The position numbers and the translations under genes were made by a program. The notes beneath the pieces are model-generated. The model saw only the letters and a program-made list of their open reading frames with translations. It did no database searches and was not told where the DNA came from. A DNA stretch of 64,000 nt from Pseudomonas sp. 8AS (GTDB lineage Bacteria; Pseudomonadota; Gammaproteobacteria; Pseudomonadales; Pseudomonadaceae), in the NCBI RefSeq assembly GCF_902506505.1, contig NZ_LR733406.1, positions 1,760,117 through 1,824,116 of the forward strand. Reading direction: 5' to 3'. Below, piece by piece: positions 56,920 to 64,000 of this stretch. Numbering within the stretch: the stretch's first letter is position 1; each line of letters opens with the position of its first letter.

Positions 56920-57006
56920 TCAGCGCGTGGCCACTGTCAGCCCCGCAGCGAAAACCAGGCTGAGCAGGGCGTGAATGCAGGTGAGCAAGGCGCTGGCGAG
57001 GGTCAT
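56920..57006 (-). CDS. Candidate 28-aa small membrane protein
   Basis: An ATG five bases after the stop of the 57010-57600 gene opens a 28-codon frame, MTLASALLTCIHALLSLVFA followed by AGLTVATR, one hydrophobic span. GGAG within the upstream gene's last codons is well placed as a ribosome binding site, so coupled translation is possible. It is too short for certainty. Confidence 0.4.
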   Translation of the reverse strand: MTLASALLTCIHALLSLVFAAGLTVATR

Positions 57007-57009
57007 CGG

Positions 57010-57600
57010 TTACTCCTGGCCAGCGGCGGACCACTGCTGCAGTTCCTTGACCCGTGCGCGGCTCTCGTTCAGCGGCTTGTCCAGGGCCTCCTGGTAATCC
57101 TCCAGCCAGCTGCGCGATCCGGCGATCATGCCGGCCAGGTCGCGCATGCCGAGCTTCAGCGCGGCCAGGCTTTCCTGGTAGTTGCGTTCCTGGCCGATCA
57201 GGGTCTTGGCCACCTGCTGCACGGTGGCGCGGTCGGCGGCGCTGGGCGTAGCGCCGGCAGCGGGCGCCGGGCTGACAACCGGGGCGGGCAGGCCGCCCTT
57301 GAGCAGATCGAACAGCTTCTGCTGGTTCTGTGCCTGTTGCTTGAGGGTGGCGACCTGCTGATCCAGGCTGACCAGCTTTTTCTCCAGGGCCGCGACGCTG
57401 GCCTGGCTGGCGCCCTGTTCGGCGGCTTCTTCGCCGCCGCCGAACAGGCCGAGCAGCAGGAGCCCGAGCAGGGCCAGCAGCAGGCCGCCGCCCAGGGCGT
57501 AGATCAGCCGGCGGTTGAGCTTGGCGCTTTTCTCCAGCAGTTCGATGCGTTGCAGGTCACTGAGTATCTCGTGGATGCCGGCTTCGCTGTCCTTGTTCAT
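57010..57600 (-). CDS. Single-span membrane protein with coiled coil
   Basis: The product is 196 aa, with a cytoplasmic-looking N-terminus, one Gly/Leu-rich span (about 31-54), then a coiled coil (AALEKKLVSLDQQVATLKQQ, about 70-100), a Pro/Ala linker and a helical C-terminal part. No known domain is seen. It could be an envelope-linked adaptor. It sits between the Gly-rich protein and a MocR gene. Confidence 0.8.
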   Translation of the reverse strand: MNKDSEAGIHEILSDLQRIELLEKSAKLNRRLIYALGGGLLLALLGLLLLGLFGGGEEAAEQGASQASVAALEKKLVSLDQQVATLKQQAQNQQKLFDLLKGGLPAPVVSPAPAAGATPSAADRATVQQVAKTLIGQERNYQESLAALKLGMRDLAGMIAGSRSWLEDYQEALDKPLNESRARVKELQQWSAAGQE

Positions 57601-57721
57601 GGCGCTTCACCTTGTTCTGCTTATTGTCGGGGTATCGGCTTGCTGGCTGTCAGTGTGCCACTATTTCGGCGTCAGCTTTACCACGTATTTGTACACTAGC
57701 CGCGCCCTAGCCAGTCGGCGC

Positions 57722-59131
57722 TCAGAATGAGGCCAGGATTCGCCCCAGCAGTTCCATCGCCTGTTCGCTCTGGGCATCCCAGGGATGGCCGTGGTTGAGC
57801 CGTGCGCAATTGCGAAAGCGCCGGGTGGCGGAGAAGATCGGCCCCGGCGCCAGGCTGATGCCCTGGGCCAGGGCCAGCTGGAACAGCTGCAGCGAGTCCA
57901 CCGGCTCGGGGAACTCGAACCACAGGAAGTAGCCGCCGCTGGGGCGGGTGACCCGGGTGCCGGCCGGGAAGTGCCGGGCGGCGGAGGCGAGCATGGCGTC
58001 CTGCTGGGTTTCCAGGGCGTGGCGCAGCTTGCGCAGGTGGCGATCGTAGCCGCCATGCTGCAGGTAGTCGGCGATCGCCGCCTGGGCCGGCACCGAGGGC
58101 GAGATGGTGGTCATCAGCTTGAGCCGGCTGATCTGCTCGGCATAACGGCCGCTGGCCACCCAGCCGACCCGGTAGCCCGGCGCCAGGCTCTTGGAGAACG
58201 AGCCGCAGTGCATCACCAGGCCGTCCGTGTCGAAACTCTTCACCGGCTTGGGCGGCTGGCTGCCGTAGTACAGCTCGGCGTACACGTCGTCCTCGATCAG
58301 CGGCACCTGGTGCCGCTGCAGCAGCGCATACAGCGCCTGCTTCTTGGCGTCGCTCATGCTCGCGCCCAGCGGGTTCTGCAGGCTGCTCATGAACCAGCAG
58401 GCCTTGATCGGCAGGCTGGCCAGGCGCTCGGCCAGCACGTCCAGGTCGATGCCTTCGCGCGGGTGCACGGGGATTTCCACGGCCTTGAGCTTGAGTCGCT
58501 CCAGCACCTGCAGGGTGGCGTAGAAGGCCGGTGCCTCGATGGCCACCAGATCGCCGGGGCTGGTCACCGTCTGCAGGCAGAGGTTGAGCGCTTCCAGGGC
58601 GCCGTTGCTGATCACCAGCTCGTCGAGTGGCAGGCGCACGCCGGCGACCATGTAGCGCAGGGCGATCTGCCGGCGCAGGTCGGGGTTGCCGCTGGTCATG
58701 TCGGCGATCACCGCATGGGCCGGCATGTCGCGCAGGGCGTGGGCCATGGAGCGGGCCAGGCGCGGCAAAGGGAACAGCTGCGGGCTGGGGAAGGCCGAGC
58801 CGAACGGCACGGTGTGCGGGTCTTTCAGCGAGCCGAGCACGGAGAACACCAGCTCGCTGACGTCGACCTCGGTGGTCTGCGCCGCCGGCGCGCTGGTTTC
58901 CGGTTCGGCCAGGGAATGCCGCGCCAGCTCGCGGACGAAGTAGCCGGAGCGCGCCCGCGCCTGGATCAGCCCGCGGTCTTCCAGCAGGTAGTAGGCCTGG
59001 AATACGGTGGACGGGCTGACCCCGTAGGTGCGGCTGGCATGGCGCACCGAGGGCACCTTCTCGCCGGGGGCGAGCACGCCGGCGCGGATCAGTTCGGCTA
59101 TCTGGTCGGCGAATTTCTCGTAGCGCTTCAT
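57722..59131 (-). CDS. MocR-family regulator (GntR HTH + aminotransferase fold)
   Basis: This 469-aa protein has an N-terminal GntR winged helix (PSVRHASRTYGVSPSTVFQAY, about 27-47) and a class I aminotransferase domain with NPLGAS, DDVYAELYYG and the PLP lysine in SFSKSLAPGYRVGW. MocR proteins regulate amine or vitamin B6-related genes with PLP as coligand. The target is unknown; ccoG is the nearest neighbour, on the same strand. Confidence 0.93.
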   Translation of the reverse strand: MKRYEKFADQIAELIRAGVLAPGEKVPSVRHASRTYGVSPSTVFQAYYLLEDRGLIQARARSGYFVRELARHSLAEPETSAPAAQTTEVDVSELVFSVLGSLKDPHTVPFGSAFPSPQLFPLPRLARSMAHALRDMPAHAVIADMTSGNPDLRRQIALRYMVAGVRLPLDELVISNGALEALNLCLQTVTSPGDLVAIEAPAFYATLQVLERLKLKAVEIPVHPREGIDLDVLAERLASLPIKACWFMSSLQNPLGASMSDAKKQALYALLQRHQVPLIEDDVYAELYYGSQPPKPVKSFDTDGLVMHCGSFSKSLAPGYRVGWVASGRYAEQISRLKLMTTISPSVPAQAAIADYLQHGGYDRHLRKLRHALETQQDAMLASAARHFPAGTRVTRPSGGYFLWFEFPEPVDSLQLFQLALAQGISLAPGPIFSATRRFRNCARLNHGHPWDAQSEQAMELLGRILASF

Positions 59132-59193
59132 GGTGTCCGTAGGGGCGGCCAGCGGGTGGCCACAGTCTACGGCGAGTTGCCGGCGCACGCTCG

Positions 59194-60609
59194 TCAGCGT
59201 CCGCTCGGGGCGATGAACATGCTCTGCGTCAGTGCGCGCTCGTCCTCGTCGGCCAGGTTGCTGACGGCGAAGCTCACCGCCTGGGTGGTGCCGGTCGCCT
59301 GCCCGGCGAGCTGCACCAGGGTCACCGGCACGTCGAGGATCTCCCCCGGGGCCAGCAGCAACTGCCGGGGCGCGTCCAGGCGCAGGCCGGGGCTGTCGAC
59401 CAGGGCCAGGCGGTAGCGCTGGGCCTGCTGGGTCTTGTTGATGACCTTGAGGCGGTAGGTGTTCTCGATCTGCCCGGCGGCGTTCTCGCGGTACATGCTG
59501 CGGTCCTTGGCGGCGTCGATGGATACCAGCGAGCGGGCCTCCAGGGCCCAGACGAAGGCACCGATCATCAGCGCCAGGGCTACGCCGTAGCCGACCAGGC
59601 GCGGGCGCAGCCAGTGGGTCTGGCCGCCCTGCAGTTCGCGCTCGGAGCGGTAGCCGACCAGCCCCCTGGCGTAGCCCATCTTGTCCATGATCGAATCGCA
59701 GGCGTCGATGCAGGCGGCGCAGCCGATGCAGTCGATCTGCAGGCCATCGCGGATGTCGATGCCGGTCGGGCAGACCTGCACGCACATCTGGCAGTCGATG
59801 CAGTCGCCCAGGCCTTCGGCCTTATGGTCGCTGTCTTTCCGGCGCGGGCCGCGGCCTTCGCCGCGGCCGGCGTCGTAGGCCACCAGCAGGGTGTCCTGGT
59901 CGAACATGGCGCCCTGGAAGCGCGAGTAGGGGCACATGTGCACGCAGACCTTCTCGCGCAGCCAGCCGGCGTTGAGGTAGGTGGCGGCGGTGAAGAACAG
60001 CACCCAGAACAGCGTGGCGCTGTCGATCTGCAGGCTAAACAGCTCCGCGCTGAGGCCGCGGATCGGCGTGAAGTAGCCGATGAAGGTCAGCGCGGTGAGC
60101 AGGCTGACCGCCAGCCAGATGGCGTGCTTGGCGCTGCGCCGCGCCAGCTTGTTAAGCGACCAGGGCGCGGCGTCCAGCTTGACCCGCTGGTGGCGCTCGC
60201 CCTCGGTGATCTTCTCCGCCCACATGAACACCCAGGTCCACACGCTCTGCGGGCAGGTGTAGCCGCACCAGATGCGCCCGGCCACCACCGTGGCGGTGAA
60301 CAGGCCGAAGGCGGCGATGATCAGCAGCGCCGAGAGCAGGATGAAATCCTGCGGCCAGAAGGTCGCGCCGAAGATGTAGTAGCGGTGCTCGGCGAGGTTC
60401 CACAGTACGGCCTGGCGGCCGTCCCAGTCGAGCCAGGCGGTGCCGAAGAAGATCAGGAACAGCAGGCCCGCGCCGTACAGGCGCAGATTGCGGAAACGCC
60501 CGCTGAAACTGCGGGTATGGATCGGCCCGCCGGCCTGGGACGGCGTCAGCCGCACCGGCTGGCTGACGTCGATGGATTCCACGATCCGCGCGGGGATGCG
60601 CTCGCTCAT
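59194..60609 (-). CDS. ccoG: Cytochrome c oxidase accessory protein CcoG
   Basis: This 471-aa FixG/RdxA protein has about five membrane spans, CGYTCPQSVWTW, and two ferredoxin-type clusters (CIDCQMCVQVCP and CIGCAACIDAC), then a C-terminal Ig-like domain. It supports copper reduction and delivery to cbb3 oxidase. ATG 60609 begins the family sequence; an ATG at 60636 would add 9 residues. No Anr box was found in the upstream 150 bases, and the ccoNOP genes are not in this window. Confidence 0.96.
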   Translation of the reverse strand: MSERIPARIVESIDVSQPVRLTPSQAGGPIHTRSFSGRFRNLRLYGAGLLFLIFFGTAWLDWDGRQAVLWNLAEHRYYIFGATFWPQDFILLSALLIIAAFGLFTATVVAGRIWCGYTCPQSVWTWVFMWAEKITEGERHQRVKLDAAPWSLNKLARRSAKHAIWLAVSLLTALTFIGYFTPIRGLSAELFSLQIDSATLFWVLFFTAATYLNAGWLREKVCVHMCPYSRFQGAMFDQDTLLVAYDAGRGEGRGPRRKDSDHKAEGLGDCIDCQMCVQVCPTGIDIRDGLQIDCIGCAACIDACDSIMDKMGYARGLVGYRSERELQGGQTHWLRPRLVGYGVALALMIGAFVWALEARSLVSIDAAKDRSMYRENAAGQIENTYRLKVINKTQQAQRYRLALVDSPGLRLDAPRQLLLAPGEILDVPVTLVQLAGQATGTTQAVSFAVSNLADEDERALTQSMFIAPSGR

Positions 60610-60765
60610 GACAGATGCCTCATCAAGCTTTTCCAAGATGGGGCTATGGTCGGCGCGTCAGCGGTTACATAACAGATTCAGGTCGAGCAATAAAAAGCGG
60701 ATCAGATGGGGCGGCGCAGTTTTACCCTGGTTTCCTGATGGCCGGGCATTGGATGCTTCACTGCA

Positions 60766-62277
60766 TCAGGCGCCATCAAACAAACAGCCTGCTTGACGAC
60801 GACGCAGCTTATTGGCGTACATCAGGGCATCGGCACTAGCAAGCAACTCACCCAGGGGCTTCAGCTCCCTGGGTGAACAACCGACGGCGCCCATGCTTAG
60901 GGCAATGGGATAGCGACAGCGGTCACTGGCGTTGAACTCCTCGACCAGTGCCTGCACACGGGCAGTGAGGCCATCCGCAGGCTCCCCTACATCGGCAGCC
61001 AGCACCACGAATTCATCGCCGCCGATCCTGGCCACGACATCGCTGTCTCTGAAGGCTGCCTTGAGTACTTGCGCGGCGGCAGTGATGGCCAAATCGCCAG
61101 CCTCGTGACCGTGGATATCATTGATCTTTTTCAGGCCATCTAGATCAATGAAGAAAAGCAAGCAGGATTGATCATTCCGGCGCGCAGTGCGCAGTAGTTG
61201 ATCGGCCAAAAGAAAGAAGCTGCGGCGATTGTGCAAGCCCGTCAATTCATCCGTCATCGACAGCCGGCGTGCCTCGTCTTCGATCTTCTGTCGCTGCGCT
61301 ATTTCGGCCAGGAGCTTGTCGTTTGCCGCTTCGAGTTCGCTGGTTCGCTCGGTCACCCGTGTTTCAAGCGCTGCATTCAGGGAGGCCAGCTCTGCCTGGG
61401 CGCGCCCTCTCGACTTATCGACCCAGCGCAGATGGTTGGCCGTCCTCAGAATCACCGCGACAAGCGTGACGATGCTCAGGGTCGCCATGAGCGCCAGGCT
61501 GAAGCGGTTGTCGTAGTAGCCCTGTCGCTCTCCGACCAGCAGGACAGCTCCGATACCCAGAACCACCAGCGGAACACTGGTCAGCAGGCTTCTTGCCATC
61601 TTGCCGCCAGCCGTATCGCTGATCAGCAACTCGATCAGTTGCGAGCGCTGCCGGAGCGCCAGTATCCCGCTGTTCAGCAGGAACAGCGCGATAGCCGTGT
61701 GGATGGCCATAGAGCTGTAGATGCCGACTCTATAGAGCGCGCTGACATTGAACATGTAGCCAATAACCGCTGTCAGGCTTATGCACAGCGTCGCGATGGC
61801 AAGTGTCTGCGGCAGCAACGTCCTGCTGTTGAGCCATAGCAGGCTGAGGCCGGAGAGCAGGATGCACAGTGCTGTCGCGGGCGCCATTCGCCCTGGAAAC
61901 AGCCCGGGCTGGTTGCGCTGATGCTCGAAGGGCAATAGCAGATCAATGGCAAGATCAACCTGCATGACATATTCAATGAGGGTGAGCCCTCCTATCAGCA
62001 TCGCCAAGCTTGCGCCAAGGCGCCTGACCAGGCTGCCGATGCGGGACTCGCCGAGGGTGGCGCACCATAGCCCCACCGCGAGGATGGTCAGCATACTGGC
62101 CGTATTAACCACCATGGCAGTCCAGCCAGGAAACACGCTCCTCAACAGGGGCACATCAAGCCACCAACCAGCCAGTGCAACCAAGCCAATCACCGCCACC
62201 GTGACCGCTACCATCCGGGCATAGGTTGTGAGTAGACGTAACTTCTTCACATGGCGGACTTCGGGCTCTGTCCCCAT
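60766..62277 (-). CDS. Membrane diguanylate cyclase (GGDEF)
   Basis: The product is 503 aa. About eight membrane spans (20-280) form an unclassified MASE-like sensor. A coiled-coil linker (about 290-335) leads to a GGDEF domain with SMTDELTGLHNRRSF, the I-site RDSD (410-413) and active site GGDEF (419-423). It should make c-di-GMP with product inhibition. It is divergent from the nitrite/sulfite reductase gene, with 282 bases between. Confidence 0.92.
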   Translation of the reverse strand: MGTEPEVRHVKKLRLLTTYARMVAVTVAVIGLVALAGWWLDVPLLRSVFPGWTAMVVNTASMLTILAVGLWCATLGESRIGSLVRRLGASLAMLIGGLTLIEYVMQVDLAIDLLLPFEHQRNQPGLFPGRMAPATALCILLSGLSLLWLNSRTLLPQTLAIATLCISLTAVIGYMFNVSALYRVGIYSSMAIHTAIALFLLNSGILALRQRSQLIELLISDTAGGKMARSLLTSVPLVVLGIGAVLLVGERQGYYDNRFSLALMATLSIVTLVAVILRTANHLRWVDKSRGRAQAELASLNAALETRVTERTSELEAANDKLLAEIAQRQKIEDEARRLSMTDELTGLHNRRSFFLLADQLLRTARRNDQSCLLFFIDLDGLKKINDIHGHEAGDLAITAAAQVLKAAFRDSDVVARIGGDEFVVLAADVGEPADGLTARVQALVEEFNASDRCRYPIALSMGAVGCSPRELKPLGELLASADALMYANKLRRRQAGCLFDGA

Positions 62278-62559
62278 CGCTGCCTCTCGTTGGTGTGCGA
62301 CCTGATGCCAGCATTATGCTGGTACGTTATCGCCTCCGCCAATGTGGCAGCCCGGCCTGTGTTTTCCGGTCGCTCAAGCGCAGGCCTGGCCTTGGCGCCG
62401 ACTCCAGCCAATCCGCAAGCCCGTTCTGTTTGGCCGCAGAGCATCCTCTTGGCATCTGCTCCGTATTTTCCCAGCCAATCTGAGTCTGTTCTGTTCGCGC
62501 CCCTCCCGGCCATAGTCGCCGCCATGTGGACCCGCAGGGCGGGTGGATGAGGTGGCGGG

Positions 62560-64000
62560 ATGTATCAGTACGACGAATACGACCAGGCGCTGGTGCGCGA
62601 GCGGGTCGCCCAGTTTCGCGACCAGGTGCAGCGGCGCCTGAGCGGTGAGCTGAGCGAGGAGGAGTTCCTGCCGCTGCGCCTGCAGAACGGCCTGTACCTG
62701 CAGAAGCATGCCTACATGCTTCGGGTGGCGATTCCCTACGGCACCCTGTCGTCGGCGCAGCTGCGCGCCCTGGCGCGGATCGCCCGCGAGCACGACCGCG
62801 GCTACGGCCACCTGACCACGCGGCAGAACATCCAGTTCAACTGGATCGAACTGGAGCAGGTGCCGGACATCCTCGAACAGCTGGCTGCGGTGCAGATGCA
62901 CGCCATCCAGACCTCCGGCAACTGCGTGCGCAACGTCACCACCGAGGCCTTCGCCGGGGTGGCGGCCGATGAGCTGCTCGACCCGCGGCCGCTGGCGGAA
63001 ATCCTCCGCCAGTGGTCGACGGTCAACCCGGAATTCCTGTTCCTGCCGCGCAAGTTCAAGATCGCCCTGTGTGCGGCGGCCGAGGACCGCGCGGCGGTGC
63101 AGGTGCACGATATCGGCCTGCAGCTGTACCGCGACGCCACCGGCGAACTGCTGTTGCGCGTGCTGGTCGGCGGCGGTCTGGGGCGTACGCCGATCATCGG
63201 TGTAGTGATCCGCGATGGTTTGCCGTGGCGCCATACGCTCAGTTACGTCGAGGCCATCCTGCGCGTGTACAACCGCCATGGTCGGCGCGACAACAAGTAC
63301 AAGGCGCGCATCAAGATCCTGGTCAAGGCCCTGGGTATCGAGGCCTTCGCCCGCGAGGTGGAGGCGGAGTGGGCGACGATCAAGGACGGCCCGGCCGAAC
63401 TCACTGCCGAGGAGTATCAGCGGGTGGCCGTGCACTTCCAGGCGCCAGCCTACGCCGTGCTGGCCGATGGCGGCGTGCAACCGCTGGAACAGCCGCACGA
63501 CCCGCATTTCGCCCGCTGGCTGGCGCGCAACGTGCGCCTGCACAAGGTGCCTGGCTATGCCAGCGTGGTGCTGTCGAGCAAGCCGGGCGCGGCCTTGCCG
63601 CCAGGCGATATCACCGCCGCGCAGATGGAGGCGGTGGCCGACTGGGCCGAGACCTTCGGCTTCGGCGAGATCCGCGTGGCCCACGAGCAGAACCTGGTGC
63701 TGCCGGACGTGCGCCAGAGCGAGCTGTACCCCCTCTGGCAACTGGCCACGGCGGCCGGCCTGGCCACGCCGAATATCGGCCTGCTCAGCGACATCATCGC
63801 CTGCCCGGGCGGCGACTACTGCGCGCTGGCCAACGCCAAGTCGATCCCCATCGCCCAGGCCATCCAGCAGCGCTTCGCGGACCTCGACTACCTGCACGAC
63901 ATTGGCGAGCTGAGCCTGAACATCTCCGGCTGCATGAACGCCTGCGGCCACCACCATGTCGGCAACATCGGCATCCTCGGCGTGGATAAGAACGGCAGCG
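62560..64000 (+). CDS. Nitrite/sulfite reductase, sirohaem type (5' part)
   Basis: At least 480 residues are visible and the frame is open at the window end. The N-terminal ferredoxin-like half has RVAIPYGTLSS and GHLTTRQNIQFNW; the 4Fe-4S/sirohaem cysteines appear as CPGGDYC and NISGCMNACGHHHVG. The hemoprotein family (CysI/NirA-like) reduces sulfite or nitrite by six electrons. A missing C-terminal part is expected outside the window. The assimilatory sulfite role in Pseudomonas is likely but not proved. Confidence 0.92.
   Translation, partial: MYQYDEYDQALVRERVAQFRDQVQRRLSGELSEEEFLPLRLQNGLYLQKHAYMLRVAIPYGTLSSAQLRALARIAREHDRGYGHLTTRQNIQFNWIELEQVPDILEQLAAVQMHAIQTSGNCVRNVTTEAFAGVAADELLDPRPLAEILRQWSTVNPEFLFLPRKFKIALCAAAEDRAAVQVHDIGLQLYRDATGELLLRVLVGGGLGRTPIIGVVIRDGLPWRHTLSYVEAILRVYNRHGRRDNKYKARIKILVKALGIEAFAREVEAEWATIKDGPAELTAEEYQRVAVHFQAPAYAVLADGGVQPLEQPHDPHFARWLARNVRLHKVPGYASVVLSSKPGAALPPGDITAAQMEAVADWAETFGFGEIRVAHEQNLVLPDVRQSELYPLWQLATAAGLATPNIGLLSDIIACPGGDYCALANAKSIPIAQAIQQRFADLDYLHDIGELSLNISGCMNACGHHHVGNIGILGVDKNGS

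Noticed and set aside
60610..60765. Anr/Fnr box upstream of ccoG
   Set aside because: No TTGAT-N4-ATCAA-like site was seen in the interval.

Overview
The window looks like chromosome from a Pseudomonas (sensu lato). That is inferred from high G+C over most of the length, Pseudomonas-type gene content (WbpL/WbpM-type O-antigen end genes, CcoG, MnmC, polyphosphate:AMP phosphotransferase, a 7TMR-DISM hybrid kinase) and REP/REPIN repeats of the Pseudomonas kind. No rRNA, tRNA, CRISPR array or intact insertion sequence was recognised.

Region 1 (1-3271) holds a beta-CASP metallo-hydrolase, a REP inverted repeat and a HepT/MntA-type (HEPN/nucleotidyltransferase) toxin-antitoxin pair. Region 2 (3272-30693) is a large plus-strand O-antigen or surface-polysaccharide locus. 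In order it carries manC; a wrecked UDP-glucose dehydrogenase start; ddhD-ddhA-ddhB-ddhC plus an RmlC-like epimerase and an SDR reductase (a gene order like the ascarylose cassette of Yersinia); a UDP-galactopyranose-mutase-like flavoprotein; a Wzx-like flippase; glycosyltransferases and a methyltransferase-like protein; gmd-fcl (GDP-fucose); more GT2 transferases; a WbpV-like epimerase; the WbpL-type initiating transferase; wbpM; and rmlBACD (dTDP-L-rhamnose). About 9.6-17.3 kb is visibly AT-richer than the flanks, which suggests transfer. No Wzy polymerase was recognised. Large REPIN-type repeats flank wbpM in opposite orientation, and one REP arm lies in frame inside rmlB. The locus ends in a perfect 42-bp bidirectional terminator palindrome.

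Region 3 (30940-47425) is mostly minus strand: a stand-alone tubulin/FtsZ-superfamily GTPase-like protein; a periplasmic-binding-protein/GGDEF fusion; a plus-strand MFS transporter, a small hypothetical and YnfA; YheU; a hybrid histidine kinase; a five-gene sulfur operon (DUF3365 haem protein, CsoR-family repressor, rhodanese, TauE/SafE permease, persulfide-dioxygenase-like hydrolase); mnmC; plus-strand pap; and a DUF6316-type protein. Region 4 (47696-64000) is ordinary chromosomal housekeeping: a DMT transporter, NAD(P)H oxidoreductase with fumC, DUF2804, DUF2059, bolA, trhO, a DsbA-family protein with an ABC exporter, a Gly-rich secreted protein, a coiled-coil membrane protein with a tiny downstream ORF, a MocR regulator, ccoG, a membrane GGDEF protein, and the start of a sirohaem nitrite/sulfite reductase cut by the window end.

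The best candidates for new biology are the tubulin-like protein (30940-33123), the CsoR-regulated sulfur operon with unusual cysteine spacing, the repeat activity around wbpM and rmlB, and the 3,6-dideoxyhexose/flavoprotein part of the polysaccharide locus.
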